This document shows positions 23,055 to 35,007 of a stretch of 64,000 nucleotides of DNA, one piece after another. The notes below the pieces were generated by a model that saw only the letters and a program-made list of their open reading frames with translations, did not search any database and was not told where the DNA came from. Within the stretch, counting starts at the first letter, position 1, and each line of letters begins with the position of its first letter. The position numbers and the translations under genes are program-made. The DNA comes from Lyophyllum atratum (Eukaryota > Basidiomycota > Agaricomycetes > Agaricales > Lyophyllaceae): NCBI GenBank assembly GCA_014905825.1, contig JACGCN010000079.1:1-64000 (forward strand). The letters are read 5' to 3'.

Positions 23055-26000
23055 ATGGACGTCGTGAATAACGTCAGGGGATATCTGGCTTCATGGTCAA
23101 GAGGTGGCGAATCCGAATGGTGCGCTTACTATTATTTTATTTTGGTCTGCACACGAGTTGACTGGAGGTGGCGTAGTCGCACTTCTCTCTTTGCACCACA
23201 CTGCAACCCCTCCGATCCAAGCTGCATGGATACACTAACCACCGTGTACCACACTCTACTCTGCTCCGTCCTGCAAACCTGGTCGCCAAAACACTCCCTT
23301 TCGCCTACCGCATTTGTCGAATTTGTGCAGTCGGTGGTCGATAGCCTTCCGTCGTCTTCGTCAGACTCACCAACGGCCTCTTCCAATGTGGCCATATTTG
23401 GTGAGACTCTTGTGGATATGATCTGGTCCGTCGACGCGGAGCTGGATGAAGTTTTGGGTGATGCCAAAATTACACTGGCGACATGCGGCAAGCAAGATGC
23501 GAACGGCAACGTATCTTCCCTCGTCTCAAAGGCTAAGAAAGCAGAGCAGACTGCGGAGAAGGACAAGGAAACTCTTCAGGTCATCGTGAAGAAGTTCCTC
23601 GTACGTGTACATTTCCACTGCTTTTCCACCTGTCTAACGCGAATCATCTTTTAGGACTTAGGAATAATCAACCCTCACCTCTGTCGGGAACGTCTAGACT
23701 CGGCTATAATAGCAAGCGTTGGCTTGATTCCGGACAAGGTTTCGATGGAAAAGAAGGAGGTTAGAATGCGAACTGGGCTATTGTACGCCGCTTCTCTCTA
23801 ACACATGCTCCACATATACTTACAAGTCCCTGAAGCTACAAACAGAACAAGTTCAACCTCCTCCGCGAACAGTCTGAAGGCTACAGCAAACTCACTACCG
23901 AGCTAACGAGCAACCTTGGCCCCGCTCATTCACCTGTTACTGGTCGTCCGACAGAGTCGTACACCTCGATTGAAGAACGTGCTCGTCCGGTCTGGGAGAA
24001 GGTCATTAGTCTCATTGGATACTTCGATTTGGATCCAAACAGGGCGCTGGACATCATTCTGGACATATTTACGGTGCATCTGGCAACCCACTACACTTTT
24101 TTCATTGCCCTTCTATCATTTTCTCCCTGGGCGGGATCCTATCGTCGTCCAGATGCAGGTGCCATGGACGCCACTCTTCCACCTGGTTCGTTCAGAGGCA
24201 AGACCTTGGACGAAGTTTTGACGCTCGCCGATCCGAAGAAGCATGAAATAGAGTTAGCTCCGAGTGAAGGGAATCCACGTGTTTTGGCTCAGGTCCTAGG
24301 ATTTAAATTTGTCTACTACCAGGTATTTCTCTCCCTGTTCGTCCGCGGAAGCTTCTCTAATCTATTGTAGTCCCCAGACGTAGCTGAAGCGACACCAAAG
24401 AGTTTATATCTTTCGGCTGCAGTCTTGATTCGTGAAGGTTTCATCACGCTGGAGGATTTGTATCCACACGTAAGTCTGATTGTCTGCTTCGGTTGATTCT
24501 GGATGCATAACCGTTTATTTAGATCCTGCCCGAGGATATCGCAATGGAAAGCGTCCAGCAGGAGTATCGCGACAGCATCAAGTCCAGGATAGCAGGTGCG
24601 AAGGTCAGCCAACTCGCAATGGCTGCGCCTCTAGAGTCTGCGCCGTCATCACAGTCAAGAGCCAAAGCTGCGACGCCTGTTGAGGTGAAAAAGGCTCCTG
24701 AGCCCAAAGACACCAATCAGAAAATTGGCCTCTTGACTGCTCTCCTTGCTGTTGGGGCTTTGAAACCTGCTGTGGCAATCCTTTCCAAATTCCCGTTTTT
24801 GGTTGACGCAAGGCCTGAGATTGCTGATCTCATGATTCGGGTTGTGAAAGTATCACTTGCACCGCTCTACGAATCATTACTGGTCACGAAGGAGCGGAAT
24901 CCTAGCTTCACCCAACCCCGCCCGCGGTATGGGACATCGGGGGTACTGGTTCCTCCCACTCGGAAACCCCTTCTCACCCTTTGGGCCCCTACGCCTCCCA
25001 GCACATATACAACGGAATTTGTCTTCTTCTTCCCCGACTGGGTTCAACAAGTTCCGATTTGCACCTCGTTGAGTGACTTGGAAGATGTCATAGAACCTCT
25101 CATGAAGTTCATTGGCGTTCACGTGTCCCGTGATCCTTTGTGGTTGACGAAATTCTTGCGACTTGGACGTATTCACCTTCAATCAACAGTAATTTGCAAC
25201 CCATTCTGTCAAATATGCCTTTCTAACGATCCTTGTGCAGATGCCCATCGACCCTACAACTAAAAGACCATCTGGCGAACCTGATCCCGAGAACCCCATC
25301 CGTCTTTTCTGGTTCCGAGTCCTGCGCGTATACCTCCTCTCCGCTCTTCCTCTAATTCGGGGAAACGCAGTTTGCACCGTTGAAGTCTGGAACATCATCC
25401 GACAATATTCAACCACGTCCCGTTGGCGGCTCTACGGCGAATGGAAAACACATATCTACAAATCGCATCCGGAGCTAGAAATTCGCTTCGTCCAAACCGA
25501 CAGAGAATCTAAAGGAATTCTTCGGCGTCTATCTCACAACACCATAGATTCCTTGTCTGGCACTGTCGCCAAATTGGCCCACTCAAATCCCTGCATCTTT
25601 TTCGCCAACGCGGTGCACCAAATCATGGCATACGATAATCTGGCGAATGTTGTCATCCAGGCGCTTCGTTATGTTACGAATATGGGCTTTGACGTTCTAG
25701 TTTATGTCATTCTCGACGCCCTCTCCAACCCGCACAAACAGCGTCTGAAGGACGACGGTGTCAATACGGCAGATTGGTTACAGAGTACGATTTCTTTTGC
25801 ATCTCCATCTATACTTCTCTGACCTGATTATCCAGGCCTTGCCTCTTTCACTGGCATGCTGTTCAGACGGTACAGCGCTGATTTGACTCCAGTCCTTACG
25901 TATGTCGTGCATCAGCTCCATAACGGACAGACCACAGAGCTGGTGGTGCTACGGGAATTGATCTGGAAGATGGCTGGTATCGAACCCTTGCCTAGTCTAT

Positions 26001-29000
26001 CTGACTCCCAAGTGGGCGCCATGGCAGGTGGACCTGTACTTCGAATAGAATCCGTGGCCTCTGTCACTCGCGGAGCGCGTTTGGATCCTGGGGATGCCGT
26101 ACTCAAAGGACCTCAAAGGCTCGGGAGGGCCTTATTAGAGTCGTCCCTGGCGCTCAACCTGCTCATTCAGGTCGCCCAACAACGACAAGCCTGTGTGTTC
26201 AAAGCCCCAGATACCCATATCAAGTCTCTGGCAAGTTTATACGATACGGTCCGTCCATTTACTGGTTCTCGAAAGGCATATAGTTAAATTCCGCACTCAG
26301 ACTCACGGCGTCTTGTTGCAATATCTGGAGCTACTGACGTCCCCGTCGGTCATCCCGCTCAAGGATTATGCTGGCAAAGTCCTACCGTCCATCGGCGATC
26401 TTGGAGTTGTATATGGCATCTGCGCACCTATATGCATGCAAATCATGAGGCCAGTCCTTCAAGCATTACTCTTGGTTCGTCAAACTGCTTCCTCCCACGG
26501 CACCACTTCAATAACAACGCGGTGTTCAACAGACTTCAGCCTTGGCTATGCAAGAGCAGGAACGTATCGCTAACGAGGAAGCTGAAAAGCGGCTCAAAGC
26601 GGCTTTGACCGCCAAACGAGAACCCACTGCTTCACGAGTAGCCTCACCCAGCCTGGGCAACCCTCCCGATGCAGCCGTTGATACCAAGCCGCGTGCTGAA
26701 GAACAACCAACTCAAGAAGATGTCGCCATGGAAGTTGAGCAAAGCGTGTCCATGCCACCTACAGAGGTCAGTCAACCATTCCCCTAACAATAACCATTAT
26801 TTATTTGCCTATAGAGTCCCTGGCTCCCGGAGCTCGCCGCCCTGTTCGACGATATCAAGAAGATCGCACCAGGGAATGCATTCGAGGTTATTGGGTAAGA
26901 AATTCCTGGAAATGCCGTATGATCCATACCTAACTCGTTCATTTCAGCCCTGGCTTCTATCTCACCTTTTGGCAACTGTCCACCTACGATTTATCTCCCC
27001 CATCCGCCAAATATGACGAAGAAAACACCGCTTTGATAGCTTTGAGCCGACAAGAAGATCTCAAATACAATGTGGCAGACCGTTCGAGCGACCGGACCAA
27101 GCGAGCAATGGCACCCTCTCATCGAGCGCGAAGAGATCGCTATCTCAATACCGCCGATGCCCTCACGCTAGAACTCAAGCATCAGACAGCTTCCAGGGCT
27201 TTCACGATGAAGCGCCTGGCCCGAGAGAAGGCGCATTGGTTCTCGCATGGTACGTTTTGTAATTACAGGAGCCCATCTGGTCACGAAATGACGCTTCTTA
27301 GGCCCTAAAGTAGCGACGCTCGCCGGATCCATAATTGAGCATTGTATACAACCTCGATGCCTGCTATCTCCCATGGATGCCGATTTCTGCGCACAATTCG
27401 TCAAAGTCCTTCACACCCAAGGGACTCCAGGATTCCACACTTTAAATTGTTATGACAAGGTTTGCTCTCAACTATTCTCGCCAAATATATATTCATCTCA
27501 TTTGCGATATAGTTACTAGGAGATCATGTGAAGGTTGTCTTGTTCTCTTGCAGCGAGTATGAGGCGCACAACTACGGTCCGCTTCAACGATTTCCCCCTT
27601 GATTCATTAGCTTACAAACGTCACCAGGGCGATTCTTGGCTGGGATACTAGCGGATTTGCACAAGTGGCATCTCGATGAGCAGCTGTATTTGACGGACAA
27701 TCGGACCAAAATCGGGGGCAAAACCATTTACCACCCGGGTATGCAGCGCGTCCCGCAAAAGACAGCCAGTTTGGACAACCTTCTGCTCTGGCCTGACTTC
27801 CAGCGAGTGCTTCGTAAATGGCATAAAAAGCTGGCCAAGGTAACCTTTTTTTTACTGCCTTCAATCAGAACATATTCTGATGTTGTCAACAAAGAGCTTT
27901 ACAGAATGTATCCAAACTGGAGAGTTTATGCATGTATACAATGCTATCATCGTTATGAAAGAGCTGCTCCCCGTCCTCCCGCTCGCAGCCGTAACAGACA
28001 CCGGTGCTGGCCTCGATACCGCCATGGATCGCTTCCTTGAGAACGAGGATCGAGGGGATCTCAAGATCCTCGGACGAGCGTATGTCTTCTATGCACATTG
28101 TAAAGGATACAATATTGAACTGGTCTCATAGTTATTCTGCCGCTCTGAAGAAGCGAGAGGCCTTATGGGCAATGCCGAAAAAGGTTCGTCATCGTTATGT
28201 CGTGCCATTTGATAGATTTTAATCGTATCTATAGGCACCTCCACCGGCGACGACTGCAACCACATCTTCTCCCAAATCTTTGAATTCAACTCAGCAGAAT
28301 GAGAAGGCTCGAAGCAACGGACTTCCAACAGGTCCAAGCTCCCAAACCATTCCGACTGGTGATGGGCGACGTACTGCAACTCCTGCCGCCGCGGCGCCTT
28401 CTGGTCCCCGTGCCCAGCTATCGAACAATGTAGGCCCTGCGGGAAGCGAGAAGTCGTCTACTACCGGTATCAGTTCTGCAAAGCTTGCTATGGACAGGTA
28501 TTTTACCTACTTCACGCTTTCTGTTCACTTGCTGAAGACTTTTTGCCTCCAGCATACCACGACCCGAAGTCGTGAAAAGAGTTCGCCCTGATACCAAGCA
28601 TAGCCAATCACCTAAACCACCAGGAGAACCCGCAACATCGCAGACAGATCCTGTCAAGTCATCAGTCCCGCCACATATCAATGAACTGCGCTTGTCTGCG
28701 AAAGACGACTCCTCAGCCGGTCACTCTCCTCGTTCCCGCTATAATAGCCCTGCATACGCAAGGGATTCTCCTATACCATCGCAACGTTCGCCATCAGGTC
28801 CTCATTTGGCTCGTGCTCGTCATGAAGAGGACAGACCTAGCGCGGACGCATTTCCTGCGATGCCCCCGCCGGCTGTTCCTAGCCAGACTCCTTCAGCGCT
28901 GGAGTTGAGGGAGACAGCCAAACAATCCATCCGTCCTGACAAGCTGGAAGCAGTACGGGTTGCTGGTGGCTCTAATGAACCATCCCCTCGACATCGTTCT

Positions 29001-30427
29001 CCCTCTCCTATAAGTCGTCCAGGTACAAGAAATCATAGCTCTGAAAGTCGCGCGAGTGGAGGACGTTCACGTTCCGATCGTGGCGCTACCGACGCTGACC
29101 GTGACGAGAAGCGGATGGATAGAGACAGTCGGCAGGATTCTAGAGATCACGCAGCTACTCTCAGTCGTCGCGACAGTATCACTCATACTCGCAGCGAACG
29201 AAGCGGGCGAGAGCGTACGTCCACCCGTGACAGTGACAAGGACGGTGACAGGGACAAGGAGCGAGACCGAGGCCGAGACAGGCATGGCGACCGCGAAAAG
29301 GACCGTGACAGGGAACGCGACTCAGACCGGGTCAGAGATCGCGAACGCGACAGGGACAGAGAGAGGGATAGGGATAGACATCGCAGGGATGACAAAGATC
29401 GGGATAGGGAGAGTAGGAAGGAGCGAGATCCGAATCGTGGCCAGCCCAGCACTCCTGTGCCTCTTCCTGAAGACCGTACACTTCCCACAAGGCCAGATCC
29501 CAGGCATCGTCCAGCGCAGGGTGAAGATGGACTCGGGAAGAGAAGACGTCCTACAGACGACGATGTAAGCATCTGCTTCTCACTAATATCAAATAGCTGA
29601 TTGGACTCCCGCAGCCCGAACGAAGCTCCAAACGCAGCTCGCGCAAAGATGGACATCGTGACGACCGTGGCCGCAGACTCCCTGACAAGGAAGGCCATGA
29701 TAGGAACCGTGAGTCAGACAGACGAAGGAAGGAACGCGATGAACCAGGCGACAATGAATCCCGCCTGCCCTCAGTTTCTTCAGACAAGGTGCTCATCATT
29801 CTACTCTGCCATATGCATTGCGCTCACAGTCACACAGGTTGGAGACAAGCGCGCCCCTCTCGAAGGCCCTCCGCCTTCTTCATCATCTTCTAAGGTTCAG
29901 CCTCCAAGTGCCCCGCGAGCAATGTCGTCTGTTGATATGCCCCGAAGTGGTAAAGGAGAGCCGCAGTCGGGAAGAGACCGACATAGAGACCATTACACTT
30001 CGAATGGTCCAGCTCCAGGTCCTAGCAGTTCCTTGCAATCACATCAGGACCCAATGTCCCATGGTCTCGGTAGCCTCCAGTCTCGCATCGGCGGAAAGGA
30101 GACACCCCGGTCGCTGCCTCCCCTTAGCAATTCATACCGTCCTGAGCCTCAATGGGAAGATGACCGGGAGAGTAGGAAGCGGACGGTTTCAGGTACGTTG
30201 CGCCGTGCGCCATGCGCTCTGCCACTGAATTGAATCATTTTTTCTCAGACCGCGACAAAGACGCAACCGAACCTGCACCCAATCTGCCAAGTGAGAGTCA
30301 GGTTCCTAAACGTCCTCGTATCAATAGAAATCGTTACAACGCGCCGGGGCAACACAATGTGGCAAGGAAGCTTGGTCTTCCAATCGATACTTCTGCGGGT
30401 GATAAAGCTCCAAAGAGGAGAGAGTGA
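23055..30427 (+). CDS. THO2: THO complex subunit 2 (Tho2/THOC2)
   Basis: This very large multi-exon gene encodes the scaffold of the nuclear THO complex, which couples transcription elongation to mRNP assembly and export. The start is MDVVNNVRGYLASW. Family blocks in order include FVEFVQSVVDSLPSS, NKFNLLREQSEGYSKL, VISLIGYFDLDPNRALDIIL, VLAQVLGFKFVYYQ, NPCIFFANAVHQIMAYDNLA, FDVLVYVILDALSNPHKQRL, ELVVLRELIWKMAGIEPL, LYLTFWQLSTYDL-like sequence (GFYLTFWQLSTYDLSPPSAK) and CSEYEAHNYGRFLAGILADL. The C-terminal 700 residues are disordered, with a long Arg/Asp/Glu/Lys stretch at about 29230-29440, and the protein ends VARKLGLPIDTSAGDKAPKRRE. More than 15 introns of about 50 bases; one at about 26233-26281 uses a weak donor inferred from frame. 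The frame can be followed throughout without a break. Confidence 0.93.
29230..29440 (+). repeat. Low-complexity RD/RE/DR-rich coding repeat in THO2
   Basis: About 70 codons composed almost only of Arg, Asp, Glu and Lys (alternating RD, RE, DR dipeptides), within the THO2 tail. Such charged-mix tracts resemble RS/RE domains of splicing-related proteins and bind RNA or partner RS domains. It is coding, not a DNA-level tandem array with a fixed unit. Confidence 0.8.
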
Positions 30428-30601
30428 TACGAGTGTTTAGGATGTATTTTGGTATTTCATGTGCCAATAGCTTGTGCATTTATCTACATTTTAGCCCTGT
30501 GGTTCCTTTGCCTACGTGTGAATACATGTTAAAAAAATAAGTTACGATGATGCTTTCTCCGCGAGTTGAATCGCAATACGGCGGACTCAGCACCATACAT
30601 T

Positions 30602-31714
30602 CTAGCGCTTGATAAGAGTGAGGAACTCTTCACGCGTCTTCTGCTGCGTGCGGAAACAGCCGAGCATACAAGATGTCACTGTTATCGATCCGGGTTTCTG
30701 CACTCCACGCATGGTCATACACATGTGGCTTTTCATAGCACGATGTCAGAATTGGCAGCTTTCGGGGGCATGTTAAGTGAGAGCTCACGTAGCCTCCATA
30801 ACGACGGCCACCCCACGGGGCTTTATTGCCTCCTGAACGGCGATAGCGATTTGCTTGGTCAGGCGTTCTTGGACCTGTAGCCGGCGGCCGAACGTCTCTG
30901 CGATCCTGGCTAGTTTGGACAGCCCGAGAACCAGCTGATTCGGGATGTACGCTATGGCAATCTGTTCAAGGACACACATTTAATAAGAGAAGTCAAATGA
31001 TATGGTGGAAGTGAGACTCACTTTCCCGGTAAAGGGCACAAGATGATGTTCACACAAGCTGGATATGTCGATATCACGGACAAGTACCATCTCGTCGTGA
31101 TCCTCTGCAAACACAGCATCGTTTATCACATCTGCCATAAGTCACGATCAGCGCAGAACCGGTCGAAAAAGGAGTAGCTCTGACCTGCAAGTTTCTCTTC
31201 ATATCCTCTTGTCATCCACATGAGGGCCTGAGCGTATCTTTCCGGGGTTTTAAGTAGGCCTTCTCGATCTGGGTCTTCACCGATTGCCTCTAGAATGACG
31301 CGGACTGCCGCGGCCATCCTCTGCTCGCGTGCTAGCTTCTCTTCGGGTGTTGCAAGTAGTCGAGACACAGTCGATTTAGCTATGACGTACGTGAATAAAA
31401 GGTACCATAAACAGATTGCATGAACTGACCTGGCCAGCCGAGGCCGTTAGGGTCAGGCACTATGTTTTGAAGGTCAACCGGGGTGAAGCGCGTAGGATTA
31501 TTCGGATCGGTGGGTAAACGAGGGCTTGATATCCCGGACTTCCGAAAACCATAGTCATCCCGTGAATGGGGAGTTCTGGCCGTCGAGGGAGGCTCCTGGG
31601 CATCATCGGCCTGGTTCGATGGGCCAGGATTGGCAGACGCTTGCTGAACCTCGAGCTGGCGAAGACTATCAGACAAGAGGGAAACGTGAGAATAGCCATT
31701 AGATGGATCCATAA
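30602..31714 (-). CDS. FOL2: GTP cyclohydrolase I
   Basis: This enzyme converts GTP to 7,8-dihydroneopterin triphosphate, the first step of folate and biopterin synthesis in the cytosol. A disordered N-terminus ([19 protein letters not shown]) is followed by [20 protein letters not shown] and [20 protein letters not shown]. The zinc and active-site block is [20 protein letters not shown], after which come [20 protein letters not shown] and [20 protein letters not shown]. The zinc ligands Cys and His of CEHH and the distal Cys of HMCMTMRG are all present. It ends EEFLTLIKR. An in-frame ATG at 31751 would add 12 residues. It is divergent from the ABC gene and convergent with THO2. Confidence 0.93.
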
Positions 31715-31751
31715 TGTAAGGATCACCGGTCGCGATGGTGGAATAGAGCAA

Positions 31752-32130
31752 GAATAGAAAAGTGAGCGGGGACGGTGGCGGACGTGCAAAAACTAAGTTC
31801 CGGGGCGGGGCACGTGGATGACTCCGCTATCCCGAACTGGCAAAAGCAGCCCATTGATCATTGACATCCGTCTCCAGCCTGATCGTCCGACAGTCCGACA
31901 GTCCGAGTCCGACAGACTCTAGATTTGGATATCTGAAGGGATTCTAGTTGGCTATGACCGTCACCGACGCTTGGGTCGCTTCTACCAAATGCGCATACCC
32001 GGTACAGCCTGCGAGTGGTGCACTGCATCAACGGTCATGAAAAACATCCGGATCTCGTATATTAATGAACAAAAAGAGTCTCCTCACTCGATGACCGCCC
32101 AATTTCTAGTCCATATAAACCTCTATCGCA
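31752..32130. promoter_or_regulatory. Divergent promoter, FOL2 / ABC gene, with a CACGTG site
   Basis: About 380 bases of non-coding sequence between head-to-head genes. A CACGTG E-box lies at 31811-31816, about 100 bp from the FOL2 start, in a GC-rich block. It also has a short direct repeat CGACAGTCCGACAGTCCGA at about 31888. Factor unknown; basic helix-loop-helix proteins bind CACGTG. Confidence 0.4.
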
Positions 32131-34868
32131 ATGCATGTCCCACTCTCGTACTATCTAGACATGTGCCACAAACTCAGCAGTCACATGCTCTTTTCCAACC
32201 ACTTACATCTACCTCGCGGAACGCCTGTCTCGAAACACCAGCATTCGACGGAGAGTTTCGATATCGTAGACAAACCAGACGCATGGAAACGACCGCAAAC
32301 GACCTACGACGCGTGGTTGGCTTCCAGGGAAATTCCTGGTCAGAAAGGTATATACCTTGTGGCGGGGGCGCAACGACCACTGAGTTTCGAGAGTGCTCGT
32401 CTCGCATTCTGTGCGACTATTCATAGATGCGCGTTCGACTTCGTAAGGCGCCTATTGACTTTTCATATATGGGATAGGTTTCTGACGTGTCGCGCCTCAG
32501 TTCAGAGAGCTATGGGCGCTCAACCCAGTGCGAACAACGCTTATGATGTCCCTGAACATTATTCGTAGTCTGTTTCCGGCATTCCGAGGTTATTCCCAGG
32601 TACGTCACTCAATGTCCAGGCAATTCTCGTTGTCTCATGAGACATGTGAAATCTGATTTGCTGGCCAGGCCATGATAATTGATGAGGTCTGTCGCGACGC
32701 CCAAACGTTGATTCGCAATTTGACCTCTGACCTTCCTAAAGCTCCAATCCCTAGTTGCTTCAGGGAACTTCACATGGCACCGCCTGGCGTGCTTGGTTTC
32801 CACCGAACTCCTGAGGAGAGTGTTTGAAGGTTTGCTGGATTCTTTCGCGTAAGGCTATATTGGTGCCTGGGTGTTACCAAACTGACCGCGTGGTTACATA
32901 GTTTCTCCAACGAAAACATTGTCCTTGAATCTGCCAGGTTCTTTGTTGAGCGCGAACAACTAAAGAACCGCGTTCGGTTGGATGTCCCCACTCTAGCGGA
33001 CCCTGTAGTGCGCGACCTTCTCCAGGAATCGGATCTTTTTGCCAGATCGTTCGGCGGGGGCGGATTTGGCCTCCTGTCCCCACTCGACTTCGTTCACATC
33101 CTGTCACTCACAATAGAGATCATTTCTCACATAATTCTGGTCATTTCCCTCACGCGGGGCGCTACCCATCTAGGCGTTCTCCTCTTGTCAATAGCCTCTG
33201 CGATGCTACCTCTACTGCTCCCCTGGTTCAACTTCTCGCAAACCCATACAGAGCCTTCCCCTAGCGTTCGTGAAGCCCGAGCCGTAGAACGTCACGAGCG
33301 CATGCGGAATTTGGCGTACAGCGAAGTCCACCGACCGGAAATTGCACTCTTTGGCTTAGGAGACTGGATTCTAGAAACGTGGTCAAGCGCGCGGAAGATT
33401 GTCTTAAATTCGGGACAACCGCACCTCATTCGGGAGTCTTCGTTGCTCTCGCAACTACACCTGTCTGATTTGCTGTTCGCCCTGCAGAATGTTTGCTCAT
33501 CTACCTACTGATCTGCCCACGGAAACTGACACGCGCATTAGATACCCCTCGTTTGGCTTATGCAAACGTCATCTGCATCCTTGGGATCGTTAACGTTATA
33601 CCGCAGCTCCATTCAATCCGTGGTGCTTGCTTGTGGCAACCTGATCAGGACAACCAGGATGGCTTTCCAGGGAATTTTTCTGATGTCTGCATTTTGTGCC
33701 AGCAAAGACTTGAAACCTCGGTTGCAACCGGGGGACGAGGAGATGACGAGTTATGATTCGTTGCCAGGCGGCGTAAGCATCGAAGTCAGGTGCGATACTT
33801 CGCGGTTCTAACGCTTAGATTTAGCTCAAATTTCGTAAAGAGGTCTGTCGTATACTTACCCTGAGAGCAAGGAGCCGGCCTTGAAGGACGTGAACTTTAG
33901 CCTCGCGCCAGGAGAGAGCCTCGCCATTGTTGGGTTCAATGGATCAGGTGAATTATAAGACTTTAATTTTTATTGCTTAGTTTATTAACCCTCTAAAATT
34001 CAGGAAAATCTACCCTTGCCAAAGTCCTGTTAAGAATCGTTGATTTTGACAAGGGAGCACTCCAAGTGAACGGTGTCGACATTCGCCGGTACAACCCCGA
34101 CGAATATCATCGGCACCTTGCCGCAGTGTTCCAAGGTTTTTCCAAATTCAACGCCACGGTTCAGGAAAACGTGGGCCTTGGTTACGTTGAGAGACTAGCG
34201 GAGAATGCCGCAGTAGAAAATGCCGTTCATCTCGCCGAAGCCGATTCGGTGGTGGGATCATTGCCTCTCGGGTTACGGACGACTCTTGAAACCCCGGGGT
34301 TCGAAAGCATATCATATCCTGGAATGAATCATCGCCAACACACTCCACACCATGGCTTATCAGGCGGAGAGGTATGAACGGTTTTGCCTATTCCTGCGAT
34401 GCTCTGAAATTAATTATCTCCCACAGTGGCAACGAATTGCTATTGCTCGTGCTTTCATGAGAGCCAGCCAACCAGAAGTCGATTTACTTTTGTTTGATGA
34501 ACCTGTACGTATACTGCTTTCTTAATTTCACTCCTGCAATGAACCAACGAAATCTAACTCCGCGATATAGACATCTTCGCTAGACGCCCATGCACAAAAC
34601 CAGATTTTTGACACCATTGAGAAGATATCTAGATCTCCTTCAGGCAAAAGGACAAAATCCGTGATCTTCATCACCCATCGTCTTTCGACAGCTCGTCGTG
34701 CAGACAAGGTTGCTATGATGGAAAACGGGGGTAAGGTGGATTCATCTTCTCACTCCGCCACCGCTGATAATCCTTGGGAACCTTCAGACGATATCCGAGT
34801 TTGGAACGCACCAAGACCTCCTTGATCAAGATGGTGCTTATGCGGCATTGTATCGCGCATCAGTATAG
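32131..34868 (+). CDS. ABC-type ATPase / half-transporter-like protein
   Basis: Multi-exon gene whose N-terminal half is hydrophobic-helical (FVHILSLTIEIISHIILVIS, LGVLLLSIASAMLPLLLPW, NVPLVLLMQTSSASLGSL), like a degenerate ABC membrane domain. The C-terminal half is a complete nucleotide-binding domain: Walker A GFNGSGKST, Q-loop VFQGFSKFNATVQENVG, signature LSGGEWQRIAIARA, Walker B LLLFDEP, D-loop SSLDAH and switch His ITHRLS. It ends DQDGAYAALYRASV. The form is found in mushroom fungi with no named substrate. The N-terminal exon order (32131-32800) is the least certain part. An insert rich in His and Pro (about 34290-34365) precedes the signature. It could be a lipid or peptide exporter; I would not go further. 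Confidence 0.8.
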
Positions 34869-35007
34869 AACGTAGTGTATATAAGTATGTATATTAAGCA
34901 CATATTGCGTAGATGCGACTAGAGAACTCTATAACTTCAATTGTACAATATCCCAACCCACATTCCAGCATATAATTAATCACCTTTCTTGTTTTCCAAT
35001 TCCACCA

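Noticed and set aside
26230..26290. Apparent frame break in THO2 near 26235-26281
   Set aside because: A 49-base intron with donor GTTTAT and acceptor ATAG restores the frame (SLA-IKFRTQTHG), so no indel is needed.
29183..29698. Minus-strand Ser/Leu/Arg-rich ORF within THO2
   Set aside because: It is the reverse of the RD/RE repeat codons, not a gene.
23055..30427. THO2 read as several separate genes because of many short ORFs
   Set aside because: Adjacent frames join through consistent short introns and follow the Tho2 block order throughout.
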